Below are positions 10,532 through 22,188 of a stretch of 64,000 bases of DNA, in pieces; within the stretch, counting starts at the first letter, position 1; every line of letters begins with the position of its first letter. Below the pieces are notes generated by a model. That model saw nothing but the letters and a program-made list of their open reading frames with translations. It had not been told where the DNA came from and did not search any database. Source of the DNA: Rapana venosa. Lineage: Eukaryota; Mollusca; Gastropoda; Neogastropoda; Muricidae. Location: assembly GCA_028751875.1 (NCBI GenBank), contig CM054134.1:50955251-51019250 (forward strand), given 5' to 3'. A program made the translations under genes and the position numbers.

Positions 10532-10820
10532 TAGCTATGTTTTGAGGCTGGATTTAAAGCTGTCGTAAGTAGGCTTTTCACGAAGCGAGAGAGGGAGGTC
10601 GTTCCAGATTGATGGACCAGAAATAGAGAAAGAGCGATGGCCAACAGTAGATTGGTTGAATCTAGGTATTCGTAAGCCCAAGGTATCTGCAGCAGAGCGG
10701 AGGAAACGAGAAGGAGTGTACAGGTGAAGGCATTCACAGAGGATGGAGGGTGCTGTTTTGTGGAGACATTTGTAACAGAGGGTACTGATCTTGTACTTTA
10801 CCCTCTGTGGCACAGGCAAC
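10532..10820 (-). pseudogene. LINE ORF2 C-terminal end
   Basis: A 94-residue frame with the typical end of CR1/L2-group LINE proteins: PVPQRVKYKI, then LHLYTPSRFLRSA, then SISGPSIWNDLP and a final SFKSSLKT. It is the continuation of the RT fragment at 10854-11281, separated from it by one frameshift. No function remains. Confidence 0.8.
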
Positions 10821-10853
10821 CAGTGGAGAGATTGCAGGAGTGGAGTAATATGC

Positions 10854-11281
10854 TCAGATTTTTTTCTTTTTGAGGACTAATCGAGCTGCAGAGCTTTGTA
10901 TGCGTTGAAGGGAGTGGATAGATGATGCTGGCAGACCAGCCAAAAGAGAATTACAATAGTCTAGACGTGAAAGAATAAGAGATGTGACAAGTTTGGATGT
11001 TGCATCAGTGGACAGGTACTTTCGGATTGCACTTATACGCCGTAATTGATAGTAGCAGGACTGGCAGGTCTGGGTGATGAATTTTTGCATAGAGAGTGTG
11101 TTGTCAATAACAACACCTAGATACTTAACTGCAGTGGATAGCGGAACTGATGTACTGCCAAATTCTATTGAATCTGTTGTGATGGAAGAGAGTTTGTGTT
11201 TGGTCCCTATAATCATGGCTTCGGTTTTATCTGCATTAAGTTGTAACTTGTTTTGTATCATCCAGTTTTGAATGTCAAGTG
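10854..11281 (-). pseudogene. LINE reverse transcriptase, C-terminal thumb region
   Basis: A frame with LQLNADKTEAMIIGT, VKYLGVVIDNTLSM, LRRISAIRKYLS and LILSRLDYCNSLLAGLP, all standard for CR1/L2-group RT just after the catalytic YADD box, which is absent here. The frame reads open upstream to 11281. It breaks near 10855-10870 in an A-rich run on the minus strand, where one extra base shifts the frame into a stop. That could be a real mutation or a homopolymer error. Confidence 0.85.
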
Positions 11282-11530
11282 TGGAGATTTTCCATGACCT
11301 CCTGGGTCACCTCAACTCACAGACCTGCTAGTGCCTGAATTCCCTTCGTGGTTTTGTTTGTTTGTTTGTTTGTTTAGTTTTTACACATGCAGAATTTTCG
11401 CATGCAGAAAATGAAAGATGCTAATCAAAGATTATATAATAACTCCTCTCAGCACAAACAAGCTCAGTACAGCATTAAAACACAGTACCTGACAAGGGCT
11501 GAGGTCCTCCAGGGTCAACTTGCCCAAGAG
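11282..11530 (+). mobile_element. SINE family A (copy A4)
   Basis: GAGATTTTCCATGACCTCC..GGTCACC..CAGACCTGCTAGTGCCT..ATTCCCTTCGT, then ACATGCAG and a distal part CAACTTGCCCAAGAGACAC. The distal part is found reversed at 12660-12690. The head is missing because the copy begins at the LINE junction. Confidence 0.6.
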
Positions 11531-11583
11531 ACACGACCCCATTACTCCAATGCTGTGCCCACCCCAATGACTAGTTCCTGAGG

Positions 11584-11957
11584 AGTTGAGATTTATGTAT
11601 TTATGTATTTATTTATTTAGTTATTATTTTATATCGAGGATAATGGAATAAGCACTAATGTGCTTTTTTACATCCAGTCCCCGTGTGTATGCGGTTTTGT
11701 AAATTTTGTCATCTGTTCCCACCGGCACACAATGGCCTACTCTTTCAAAAAGCGGAACAGGATTTAACGTGTGCGCAAGATGTTCTGCATGCGTTCACAC
11801 ACGGGGCCTCGGTTTATAGTCTCATCTCAAGGACTTTTGGGAAGAGTAGAGTCGGCACTGATATGTTAACTCCAGAGGAAAAATCCTCTTGAACGAGATT
11901 GGAACCCGGGTCAGCAGATCACGTAAACTATCATTCTAACCACCAGGCTATCCACAT
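11584..11957 (-). mobile_element. SINE family E (copy E1, most complete)
   Basis: On the minus strand a tRNA-like head (A-box-like TAGCCTGGTGG at 11940-11950, B-box-like GGTTCCAATCTC at 11895-11906) precedes a long body: GACTATAAACCGAGGC, ACGCATGCAGAACATCTTGC, AAGAGTAGGCCATTGTGTG, then GGGGACTGGATGTAAAAAAG and a TTATTCCATTATCCTCGA end with an AAATA-rich tail. Fragments of the same body or tail lie at 13300, 18855, 31010, 31145, 52955, 54062 and 54838, so this is the commonest family here. Confidence 0.75.
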
Positions 11958-12058
<101 letters not shown>

Positions 12059-12189
12059 GGTGTCAACCGTGGTGGGGTGGGCTGCCAAAGCAGGACAATT
12101 AGCAAACAGCATCCCAGGCGTCACTAGTACTCCTGTACTGAATCCTCTCTTGGTCAAACACCTGCCTTGTGGGTTCCTTGGCAGATCAA

Positions 12190-12335
12190 GTGTTTAGATG
12201 TGTGTGCGTGCGTGTTAGTGCGCGCGCATGTGTGTGTGTGTATGTGTGTGTGTGTGTGTGTGTGTATGTGTGTGTTGTATGTATGTGTATGTATGTGTGT
12301 GTTGTGTGTGTGTGTGTATGTGTGTGTGCGCGCTC
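12190..12335 (+). repeat. (GT)n / GTAT compound microsatellite
   Basis: GT repeats interrupted by GC and GTAT units. Confidence 0.9.
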
Positions 12336-12414
12336 TCTATTTCCTTCTTGAGTTACACCAGCTTGAGATATCCAGAGGAACATACCCATAAAAATTCGTT
12401 TGTATTTGTATACC

Positions 12415-12565
12415 ACTTTAAGCCAGGGCAGATTTCTCTGCTGTGAAATTGGGGCTGCTCTCCACGAGAAGAGTGCCTCCTGCCACAAGAGCAGCGCCAC
12501 CCATATTTTTTTCTTTTCCTGTCTGTATGCCCATACCCCCCCCCCCCCCCCCCCCCCCCCCCACC
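12415..12565 (+). repeat. Possible dispersed repeat with C27 run
   Basis: TTAAGCCAGGGCAGATTTCT..GAGCAGCGCCACCC has the look of a dispersed invertebrate repeat, but I see no second copy in this window. It is followed by a 27-base C run (12536-12562). Confidence 0.35.
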
Positions 12566-12599
12566 CATCTCACTTCAGTGTTTAGCTTTAGCTTAAGGT

Positions 12600-12833
12600 T
12601 CATTCTTCCTCTCCTTTGTCTCCGTCAGAGTCATTGGAGCCTAGCACAGATTTTTTTCCAGGCAGTGTCTCTTGGGCAAGTTGAACCTGGCAGAGCCCAT
12701 CCCTCTCCAGGTATAGGGCGCATGCTGGGCATGCTAGCGTTTCTGTAACCCACCAAATGCTGACATGAATGACGGGATCTTTAGCGTACATATTTTGAAA
12801 TTTTTCATGCGTACATACACAACTTAGATTCCA
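12600..12833 (-). mobile_element. SINE family A (copy A5, reversed)
   Basis: CAGGCAGTGTCTCTTGGGC and GACGGGATCTTTAGCGTAC..TTTTTCATGCGTACA are the reverse of the distal and body parts of A4 and A1. With A4 it forms an inverted pair about 1.1 kb apart. It runs directly into the 7.3 kb segment repeated downstream. Confidence 0.55.
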
Positions 12834-12894
12834 CAGCCACAGGCATTCCACATCAGATGAGATATACAAGCGTGCTTAACTGGAATCCAGCTGC

Positions 12895-13245
12895 CCAGGA
12901 CAAAAGCTGTGTCAGTTATTGATGTCAGCTAATTGCCAAGGCCTACACTACAATGGTGCTATGTTGTAAATGTTGTGTTGAGATTGCCTTCAGCTATGAC
13001 AAGCTCTTAACATAACAACCTGCACTCTCCTTTGCAGCAAAAAAAAAAAAAACATCCTCTGAAGTCCGAGTATGGCTGCCAAAATGCGAGGTACTTAAAA
13101 ACAGTCATACACGCAAACTTCTCATTCAGTGCGCAATTTCAATCTCACAGTGATTCCCAGGTGGGATGAGTGAGTCGGAGTGCACATTTTGGGTGACCCC
13201 CAGAGTGTTAAGCAGGGGAACGCCCACCAACAACATCTGGAATCC
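12895..13245 (+). repeat. Diverged ~350-400 bp direct repeat, arm 1
   Basis: Shares an ordered set of blocks with 15690-16150: GTGTCAGTTATTGATGTCAGC, CTTCAG..ACGAC/ATGAC, GAAGTCCGAGT, GAGGTACTT.AAAAC and TCTCACAGTGATTCCC.GGT. Divergence is high, so this duplication is old. Confidence 0.75.
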
Positions 13246-13299
13246 AGCAGACTACAGGCACTTATACTGTATTGCTGTATAGGCCCACTGTACTGTATA

Positions 13300-13440
13300 C
13301 ATTTTTATTATTTTATCTTTTTTTTCGAGGATAATAGATAAGCACTCATGCGCTTTGTGTGTGTGTGTGTGTTTTTTACAGCGAATCTCTGTGCGCATGC
13401 AGTTTTGTAAATTTTTGCCACCTGTAGTCTGGCTGTATAT
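13300..13440 (-). mobile_element. SINE family E fragment (copy E2)
   Basis: TCGAGGATAATAGATAAGCACTCATGCGC, then GCGCATGCAGTTTTGTAAATTTTTGCCACCTG, matches the 3' part of SINE-E1 with an inserted GT tract. Confidence 0.6.
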
Positions 13441-13632
13441 TTCAATGTATTGTATTCTGAAATGCAGACCTGCTAATGCGTTATTCCCTTCCTATAGCAG
13501 TTGTTGACTGAGATAATTATAATTCCTTGCACTCGTCACGCAATGCATAGGCACAGTTTTGTTTGTTATCCTGTTGGATAATAGTCACTCAAGATTGTTG
13601 CCACTTCAGGCTAAGTTAAACATCAAACTGAA

Positions 13633-13670
13633 TTTTTTTTTTTTTTTTTTTTTGGGGGGGGGGGGGGGGG
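13633..13670 (+). repeat. Poly-T / poly-G junction
   Basis: T21 followed directly by G17. Reproduced at reduced length in the downstream copies. Confidence 0.9.
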
Positions 13671-13785
13671 CTGGAGTCATGTGCTCAATAGTTTTATAAT
13701 CTGATGTTTAGTGTTTGGGGTTTTTTTCATTCTGAACACATTTTAATCAGTTTCATTATTTGTGATTGTTCTATATATATATATA

Positions 13786-13850
13786 TGGACTGCCATTCCT
13801 GTATCGGACTGGCCAGCCACACCGGACGCTGTACCAGAATGAACACCTAG
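13786..13850 (+). pseudogene. LINE C-terminal zinc-finger-like remnant
   Basis: The frame reads DCHSCIGLASHTGRC and then a stop. This resembles the CxxxC-IGL-SH-RxC motif found near the end of some animal LINE polyproteins. The following GAGCGCAACTCCATAGTC block fits a LINE 3' end. Recurs at 21146 and 37516 in the repeated copies. Confidence 0.45.
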
Positions 13851-13889
13851 AGCGCAACTCCATAGTCTTACGAGACACAGAAGGACACC

Positions 13890-13943
13890 TATGGTATGCT
13901 ATGCTATGTTATGCTATACTATGCTATGCTATGCATATATATA

Positions 13944-14022
<79 letters not shown>
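13890..14022 (+). repeat. TATGC pentamers and (TA)n
   Basis: TATGC-type repeats (13893-13935) run into more than 80 bp of TA. Just upstream is the LINE C-terminal remnant, so this may be an expanded element tail. Confidence 0.9.
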
Positions 14023-14025
<3 letters not shown>

Positions 14026-14555
14026 TACCGCTGTGGTACCTTTTCTGTCTTTTAGTTTTGCATCGAATAAATACGACTGCGATATTGTTATTAATTATAC
14101 CATACCAATTTCTCTTTCACATCAGATGATAAAAATCATCCATCTGACATATCCAATCCTAGGCTGGACTTCAGAGAGCGTTGCACCTGCAGCCTAGCCT
14201 CTGTGGACTTTGGAACCTCCGGCTGATGCCTCTTCACAGGGTCAAGTGTAGGACCGCACAGTGGTCAGACAGCCAGCTTCATTCAGTGCTGGATACGAGA
14301 GGCTCAACTCGTCTTGTACACACACTACATTGTCATCACAGCTGATGGAGAGCTGGGGGAAAACCCAGGCCAGACACAACATTTTCTGAAAGGTCGGGGT
14401 CCTCTCGACCTACCACTTGTGCATAATTGAGAATCCTCGGTTGACAACGGCCTTGAACTTTCGGGTTAGTGACCGGTCACGGCATGACCTGTGACCTTTT
14501 GGGTCTCCAACATTTCGTCGAGCACTGGCTACTCCAGCTGAGTTAGCAGTAGACC
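14023..14555. other. Complex unique sequence, function unknown
   Basis: Moderate GC, no microsatellite, no recognised domain. A minus-strand frame in the downstream copies (95 codons at 21483-21770) is not obviously protein-like, and the clean copy does not keep the same frame. Could be an old repeat or untranslated host sequence. Confidence 0.4.
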
Positions 14556-14799
14556 TCTGTGTGTGTGTGTGTGTGTGTCTGTGTGTGTGAGTGTGTCTGT
14601 GTCTGTGTGTGTCTGTGTCTGTGTATGTGTGTGTGTGTCTCTGTGTGAGTGTGTGTGTGTGTGTCTGTGTCTCTGTGTGTGTGTGTCTGTGTAAGTGTGT
14701 GTGTGTGTGTCTGTGTGCTTCCTGTCTCTGACAGTTTCTTTGTTTGTTTTGTACTGGTCTCTCCTCTTCTCTCTTCTCTCTCTCTCTTCTCTCTCTCCT

Positions 14800-14848
<49 letters not shown>

Positions 14849-14850
14849 TT
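14556..14850 (+). repeat. GT/CTGT and CT microsatellite block
   Basis: GT-rich with CTGT interruptions (14558-14720), then a CT-rich tract (14755-14845). Creates the HTHT and RERE open frames on the minus strand. Confidence 0.95.
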
Positions 14851-15271
14851 CTTTGTTTTGTTTTGTTTGTTTTTTCTATTACACAGAAACACATACACAC
14901 ACACATCAAAGATATTCTGATTTTTCAATTGCGGTAATCTTATCAAAGAATTCAATCGAATAATGATTTATTTCACAGAGCCGGATTCGATCTGCTGTCT
15001 GATGTAAAATAGCAATGTTTTTTGTTTTTTTAATCTCTCTGTCTGTCTGTCTGTCTGTCCCAATCACAGAGAGAGAGAGTAACTGCTTTAAATTTAATTC
15101 TAAACCAAAATACATTTATTTTACATGAACGTCATGTTCTTTCGCTTATTAACACACACACACACACACACACACAACACACACACACACACACACCTAT
15201 TGTTTTCAATAACCTTTCCCTGTGTTCTTTTTTTTCTTTTTATCCTCCTTTCTCTCCGGCAAGGACACAGT

Positions 15272-15322
<51 letters not shown>

Positions 15323-15406
15323 CACATTTTTTTTAAACCTTTCTTTCTTTCCCTGTTTCATTCTTGTTTTATCCTTCTTTCTTTTTATCTGGCGAACATA
15401 GGGTAG

Positions 15407-15449
<43 letters not shown>

Positions 15450-15689
15450 CTCTCTCTTCTCTCTCTCTCAAATCTATTTTTTTATCATTGTTTTTCTTCT
15501 GATGTTTTTGTTTTCTTTCTATCCTCTTTTCTCTCTTTGTTACTGTCGAAGACAGACTAGGAGCCCACCTTTATTTTTTAGGGGGGGGGGGGGGGGGCTT
15601 TTTTTTTTAAAATTACAGTTTCACTCTTTTTTGTATGGGTGTGTATGATTTGGACTAACAAGGATAGTCACCCCAGATAAGAGGGGCTA
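14851..15689. other. No gene; CA, CT and G-run microsatellites
   Basis: Holds CTGT (15041-15060), CA (15153-15197), CT (15279-15319 and 15410-15470) and a G17 run (15581-15597). No coding signal. Confidence 0.6.
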
Positions 15690-15988
15690 GCCTAGGCCAA
15701 GAGCTGTGTCAGTTATTGATGTCAGCTTAGTGTCAAGGCCCACATTAACGTGTTGTTGTTATGTTGTCATATATTATGTTGAAATCGTCTTCAGTCACGA
15801 CAAACTCTTACCATCAACAACATGTCTCCCTATTTAAGAAGAAGAAGAAAAAAGTTTGAAGTCGGAGTGTTATATATATAGGGCGAGGTACTTGAAAACG
15901 ACCAAGCACGCCAACGTTTTTTGTTGTGTTTTTGTTTTTTATTTTTATGATCTGGGTGTGTAAGATATAGCGCTCTATAAATTCCATA

Positions 15989-16050
<62 letters not shown>

Positions 16051-16149
16051 TTACAAGTCTCACAGTGATTCCCCGGTGTGATGGGTCTGTCAGAGGGCAT
16101 TATATTCTGGGTGACCTATAAGATGCTAGACTGGGGAATACCCATCTAG

Positions 16150-16150
<1 letters not shown>
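15690..16150 (+). repeat. Diverged direct repeat, arm 2
   Basis: Counterpart of 12895-13245. An (ATT)n-tailed element end (15960-16050) interrupts the alignment between GAGGTACTTGAAAACG and TCTCACAGTGATTCCC, so that insertion postdates the duplication. Confidence 0.7.
15960..16050 (+). mobile_element. LINE/SINE 3' tail with (ATT)n
   Basis: ATATAGCGCTCTATAAATTCC followed by about 20 ATT units. Same tail as the minus-strand LINE at 10185. Only the 3' end of the element is present. Confidence 0.65.
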
Positions 16151-16186
<36 letters not shown>

Positions 16187-17475
16187 CACGATATCCTTCC
16201 CAAAAAAGGTGCATGTCAATAGAGCAATGTGTCATTTGTGCCCAGTCTCATTAGTACTGCATCGGCTCTCATTAGTGCCACGGGGAATAAGCTCAAAGCG
16301 TCAACAGTGTTACTTCCCCTGATCGTGTCTTCCAAAAAGCGCTACTTGTCCATAACACTGCTTTCGTCGTTAAGGCGTCTCTGCTACTGTTCTGAACTGA
16401 CTACAGTACCCAAAATGACACGAGTAAATTGTCTTTCATATCTTACTGTGACAATCTTCGGATAATAATACGATTAATCACCCTTCATTTTTTACCCCTA
16501 GTAATACCCAATTTTGACGATTGTCTATATGGTAGATGTTAAGTATAAAAAAAAAAATGCTTATAATAAAACCGTCTAGTTGATTACCTTGTCATTCTTT
16601 TTTTTTCTTGAATTACCTTTGTTTGTATGAATAAACCCCTTTATCTAATTATATCTAATCTAATAGTTATATGAGCCCTATTAATCAGTATAATAACAAA
16701 AAACCTGGGTGTTGTTGTTTTTTTATCAAACAGGAGAAGATTTCAACGAAAGACAACGATTAATACCGGCCATTTTTTTATACTGAACAGGGTTTTTTTC
16801 TTCTTTCCCTAAATCAAGCGTTAACGTCAAGCGTGCAATTTAGATTACTTACTACAGAATTAGTTGGGGATTTCTTCCCTTTTCAGCCCATCAAAGTGAA
16901 GGATCTCGCCAGTCAAGTTGCTTGCAGGGTTCAACGTTGTTTTGAATAGTTTAGTAAAGGGAAGGCAGCTATACCACCCCACCCCCCCACCCACCCCCCA
17001 TGTTTCGTCAGCCAACGCCCCCCCCCCCCCCCCCCCCCTATCCCCCCCACCCCCACCCTTTCCTTCCCACCCTTAGACCCAGCCGATCCTACAGATAATT
17101 TAAAGGGCATTGAACCTCCCATTTCTTTGCGTCTTTGGGTGTGTGGGTTGGTTTGTTTTTTTAAATCTTTTGTTTGTTCGTTTATCCTGCGTCTATCACT
17201 TTTTTTCCCCCGCTATCTACCCTGAGCCTACTCTTGTCTGTTGCAATCTGGGCTTTTACCCACCCCGTGTTCTGTCTCCTCACTACAAGGTATGTTTGTA
17301 AACGCGCGAACAAGCGTGCAAGTATTTGTGTGATGGCGTTCCCCGCATACCCCAAAGCTAAAAGGGGTACGTTAGTCGTCAAAGAAGATGAAGTGGAGAG
17401 AGGAAAGAGATATTACTCCCCCCCCCCCCCCCCCCCCCCCCCCCACCCACCGTAAACGCAGCCCTCCCCCCCCCC

Positions 17476-17511
<36 letters not shown>

Positions 17512-18475
17512 CCGCTTTTCAATCTTGTCAGTTAGGCTTACGTGTTCAGCAGGAATGGTTATTTCCATGCACTTGTTTTCCGTTCTATTTTTTTAAAGAA
17601 TAAGTGGTAGGTCATCAGAGAGAGAGAGAGGGGGGGGGGAGGGGAGAGAGAGAGCTGGCAGATATTGTTTCTTTGTACATCCCAAAAGAAAATCTGTTAT
17701 GAAAAGAGCTCTGTCTGTATTGACGAGGTATCTATACTATTTTTGATCAAAATGAATCACCTGAGCTGGTAGCTCTTACCTTGCACTAGCCTTCCCCTAA
17801 AGAAAGCAATACCAATTCGCTCTTATCTCAATAAACAGAAAAATTCATGTGGGTTACATGCCATACCTAGGAACAATAAACAGAAAAAACATTGATCACA
17901 AAAAGCAATCGAAATTTAATCTTAAAAATTCCAGATACGCACACGTGTGCACGCACACACAAAAACACACAACACACCCCCGCACGCGCGCAGGTACTCT
18001 CACATACAGCACGTAGGCATGTACGCGTGCGTACACACAGCGAGCATACACGTATGCCAATGCACAAATAATTTTAACATGTCATACACTCAGAGCAATA
18101 TCTGTGATCATGACATACTATTTTGCCAAAAAAATTAATACACTCAGTAAACAAACTACACACCTACTTTCATGAATACAAACACAGATGCTCCACTGTC
18201 TTTAAAAAAAAAAACATCAAAAAAGAAAAAAATTCAAGTGAGCAATGAGCCATAGGTAGAAACATTCAATAAACACAAATCATTTACCACAGTAAGAAGT
18301 AAAATTCAATGTTAAAAACACACGCGTGCGTGCCTGTACACATGATTATAACATGCCATACAATTAGAGTGGTATCAACCATTATGATGCACATTTCATT
18401 AAAATCATTACAATCAGTAAAAGAAAAAAACAACCTAGGTTTACTTTGCTTCAAGCATCTCATACACTTAGCCCT
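16151..18475. other. No gene recognised; C-runs and CA patches
   Basis: CA tract 16151-16186, C runs at 17018-17038, 17418-17444 and 17466-17486, CT 17487-17512, CA/CG-rich patches near 17940-18050. Open frames of 60-90 codons here are proline or serine runs from the homopolymers. Confidence 0.55.
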
Positions 18476-18479
18476 GCTC

Positions 18480-18530
<51 letters not shown>

Positions 18531-18975
18531 CCTTCCTTTTATCGTTTTGCTTATAGTTATAGTTGTTGTGTATCCTGATGAAGGAGGTATTCATACTTTA
18601 TATTTTCAATAATTGTTTTATTGGGCTTGTCGGCTGTACTTGAGTTTTAATGAATTCCCTATTTCAATATCTTATTGTTTCATGTAACAACTATGTGTAC
18701 CATTTTGGGATTTTGTTGTTGTTTTTTGGTGTGGTTTTTTGGGGGTTTTTTTTTGGGGGGGTGCTTTTAGGGTTTTCTTTAATTTTTGTTGTTGTTGTTG
18801 TTTTTTGAAAAGGGTTATTTCCCTTTGTTTTTACTGTGTGAGAGTATGAGTACTGGGTTATTATTCAGATGTATCCCTACGGGCTGGGACTGGATGTAAA
18901 AAAGCACACGAGTGCTTATTCATTATCCTCGAAATAAAAGAATTTGTCATTGTCATTATCTCTCTGTCTATCTCT
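18476..18975 (+). repeat. Repeat module 1 ending in SINE-E tail
   Basis: Order: (CT)n, TATCGTTTTGCTTATAGTTA, CCTGATGAAGGAGGTATTCA, a TTATTGG..CTTGT block, a T/G-rich stretch, then GGGACTGGATGTAAAAAAGC and AAAGAATTTGTCATTGTCAT. The same order recurs at 30436-31125 with substitutions and indels. The last ~110 bp are the SINE-E 3' end. It may be a longer element that shares its tail with SINE-E. Confidence 0.65.
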
Positions 18976-18976
18976 G

Positions 18977-19038
<62 letters not shown>

Positions 19039-19039
<1 letters not shown>

Positions 19040-20125
19040 TAAATATAAACCATGCATTTAATAAAATCGAAGAAATCTCAACTCTTATCACTAACAAAGG
19101 CAATCCATTTCACATACTAGGGCTATCTGAGTCGAGACTTCAGACCACATATTGGACACTGATATTTATATTCCAGGATATAAAATCCTGCGTAAAGATC
19201 AACAAAACCCCAAAGAAACAGGAATCCTAATCTATATTAGTGAGTCCATAACCTTCAAGCGTCTTCTCCATTTAGAACATTATGGTGTAGAATCCATATG
19301 GATTGAGATTTCTATAAAAGGTGCCCAACCTATTGTAATTGGGATCTGCTATAGGAATCCAACAGAAAGAAAAAACTGGACTGACAAATTTGACTCCATG
19401 ATGAATACAGTCCTATTAGAATCAAGTGAAATAATCTTATTAGGAGACTTTAATATCGATCTAACAAAAGTAAATAATCAATGGACCCAATTAATAAATT
19501 CATACAACCTCCACCAACTAATTAATTCACCCACGAGAGTCACACCAAACTCAAGCACAATAATTGACCATATCTATATATCTAACCCCAACAACATTGT
19601 CGAAACTTGTATCCCAGTCTATCACTGTAGCGATCACTACCCAGTCTGTATCACGTGGTCAAAAAAACGAACAAAAATCCCCAAACCTGGCCACAAAACT
19701 ATAACATATCGTTCCTTTGCTAAATTTGATGAGAATCTTTTCTTATCAGATTTAAGTAACTCCATTCTTTCGGAAACATTCAACATTACTGATCCAGACT
19801 TAGCCATAGAATTTTGGATAAACACTTTTACTGCTATTTACAACAAACATGCCCACTAAAAATCATTAGAATCAAATATACCCCCAAACCACCTTGGCTC
19901 ACTAAGGAACTAGAAGAAGCATGCTATCTTAGAGACCTTTTAAAAGAACATAAATATTATGAAGAGTCAAAAAAATTAAGAAATGCCATAAACTCACAAA
20001 AACGGCGAGAAAAAAAGAAATATTTCCAAGACTTACTATCCACCAAACAAAACTCAAAGACTGTATGGCGAGCCATAAATCAAATAACTAACAAACAAGC
20101 ATCTTCCAAAACAAATGTAATCAAA
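19039..20125 (+). mobile_element. CR1/L2-like LINE, 5' half, cut by the 20125 junction
   Basis: Starts abruptly after a CT tract. Encodes an endonuclease domain and then a Lys-rich linker leading towards the RT. The sequence stops at 20125, where a different contig appears to begin. The downstream blocks show that the element continues past this point. Confidence 0.8.
19152..19859 (+). pseudogene. LINE apurinic-type endonuclease (EEP fold)
   Basis: A 235-codon frame. Visible motifs are GILIYIS (res. 24-30), YRNP (67-70), LLGDFNIDL (96-104; metal-binding Asp and Asn), IIDHIYIS (137-144) and SDHYPV (160-165; catalytic Asp-His). This is the nickase that starts target-primed reverse transcription. 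The domain really starts about 110 bp earlier (NINHAFNKIEEIS frame at ~19045), so the Met at 19152 is not a true start, and the frame breaks within that gap. A 1-bp shift near 19850 moves the reading into the 19814-20179 frame, which carries the linker PPWLTKELEEACYLRD. Inactive as it stands. Confidence 0.85.
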
Positions 20126-22138
20126 ACCACAGCCACAGGCAGTCCACATCAGATGAGATATACAAGAGTGCTTCACTGAATCCAGCATAGCCCAGACAAA
20201 CAGCCTGTGTCAGTTATTGTTGTCAGCTAATTGCCAAGGCTACACTACACGGTAGCAAGTTGTAAATTTGTGTTGAGATGCCCTTCAGCTATGACAAGCA
20301 CTTAACATAACACCTGCACTCTCCATGCAGCAAAAAAACAAAAACCCAAACCATCCTCTGAAGTCCGAGTATGGCTGCCAAAATGACGAGGTACTTAAAA
20401 ACAGTCATACACGCAAAACTTCTCATTCAGTGCGCAATTTCAATTCTCACAGTGATTCCCATGGGAGAGTGAGTCGAGCGCACATTGGGGTGAAAAAAAA
20501 AAAAAAAAAATGAAAAAGAATGAAGAAACATGAAAACAACAAAAAAAAAAGACACCCCCAGAGTGTTAAAGCAGGGAACGCCCACCAACAACATCTGGAA
20601 TCCACAGACTACAGGCCACTTATACTGTATTGCTGTATAGCCCCTGTACTGTATTACATTTTATTATTTTTTATCTTTTTTTTTTTTTTCGAAGGATAAT
20701 AGATAGCACTCATCGCTTGTGTGTGTTGGTGTGTTTTTTTTTTACAGCGAATCTCAGTGCGCATGCATTTTGTAAATTTTTTGCCACCTGTAGTCTGGCT
20801 GTATATTTTCAATGTATGGATTCTGAAATGCAGACCTGCTAATGCGTTGATCCCTTCCTATAAGCAGTTGTTGACTGAGATAATTATAATCCTTGCACTC
20901 GTCCGCAATGCATATCACATTTTGTTTTTATCCTGTGGATATAGTCACTCCAAGATGTTTGCCACTTCAGGCTAAGGTAAACATCAAACTGAATTTTTTT
21001 TTTTTTTTTTTTGGGGGGGGGGGCTGGGAGTCCATGTGCATCAATAGTTTTATAATCTGATGTTTAGTGTTTGGGGTTTTTTTTCATTCTGAACACATTT
21101 TAATCAGTTTCATTATTTGTGATGGGTTCTTATATAGATATAATGGACGCCATTCCTGTATCGGACCTGGCCAGCCCACACCGGACGCTGACCAGCGAAC
21201 ACCTAGAGCGCAACTCCATAGTCTTACAGACAACAGAAGGACACCTAGGTATGCTAATGCGATGTTTATGCCTATACTATGCTATGCTATGCATAATAAA
21301 TATATATATATATATATATAAATATATATATATTAATATATATATATAATATATATATATATGATATATATATATATACATAGAATACCGCTGTGGTACC
21401 TTTTTCTGTCTTTAGTTTTTGCCACCGAATAAATACGCCTACTGCGATATTGTTATTAATTATTCATACCAATTCTCTTCACTCAGATGATAAAATCATC
21501 CATCTGACATAACCAATCACACACTGGAGCAGAGCGGAGGAGACAGCGTTGCACTGGCAGCCTACCTCTGTGTACTTTGGAGACCTCCGTCTGATGCCTC
21601 TTCACAGGGTCAAGTGTAGGACCGCACAGTGGTCGACAGCCAGCTTCATTCAGTGCTGGATACGAGAGGCTCAACCGTCTTGTACACCACAACATTGTCA
21701 TCACAGCTGATGGAGAGCTGGGGGAAAAACCAGGCCAGACACAACATTTTCTGAAAGTCGGGGTCCTCACGACCTACCACTTGTGCATAATTTGAGAAAC
21801 CTGCGGTTGACAACGCCTTGAACTTTCGGGTTAGTGACCGACACGGCCATGACCTGTGGACCTTTTGGGTCTCCAACATTTCGTCCGAGCACTGGCTACT
21901 CCAGTGAGTTAGCAGTAACCCTCTGTGTGTGTGTGTGTGTGTGTCTGTGTGTGTAGTGTGTCTGTGTCTGTGTGTGTCTGGTCTGTGTATGTGTGTGTGT
22001 GTCTCTGTGTGAGTGTGTGGTGTGTGTGTCTGTGTCTCTGTGTGTGTGTGATCTGTGTAAGTGTGTTGTGTGTGTTCTGTGTGCTTCCTGTCTCTGACAG
22101 TTTCTTTGTTTGTTTTGTACTGGTCTCTCTCTCTCTCG

Positions 22139-22188
<50 letters not shown>

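Larger units (their letters stand above)
12834..20125. repeat. 7.3 kb segment, clean copy (copy 1)
   Basis: The whole segment from CCACAGCCACAGGC to the end of the LINE linker is repeated in the same order at 20126-27588 and 36496-43958. This copy is the cleanest: the LINE endonuclease frame (19152-19859) stays open here but is broken by many 1-bp indels in the other two. I read it as the polished end of a contig that the next contig overlaps. Confidence 0.85.

Noticed and set aside
14410..14955. 181-codon HTHT/RERE frame (and its copies at 21646 and 38016)
   Set aside because: Encoded by CA and GA microsatellites. Not conserved in frame between copies.
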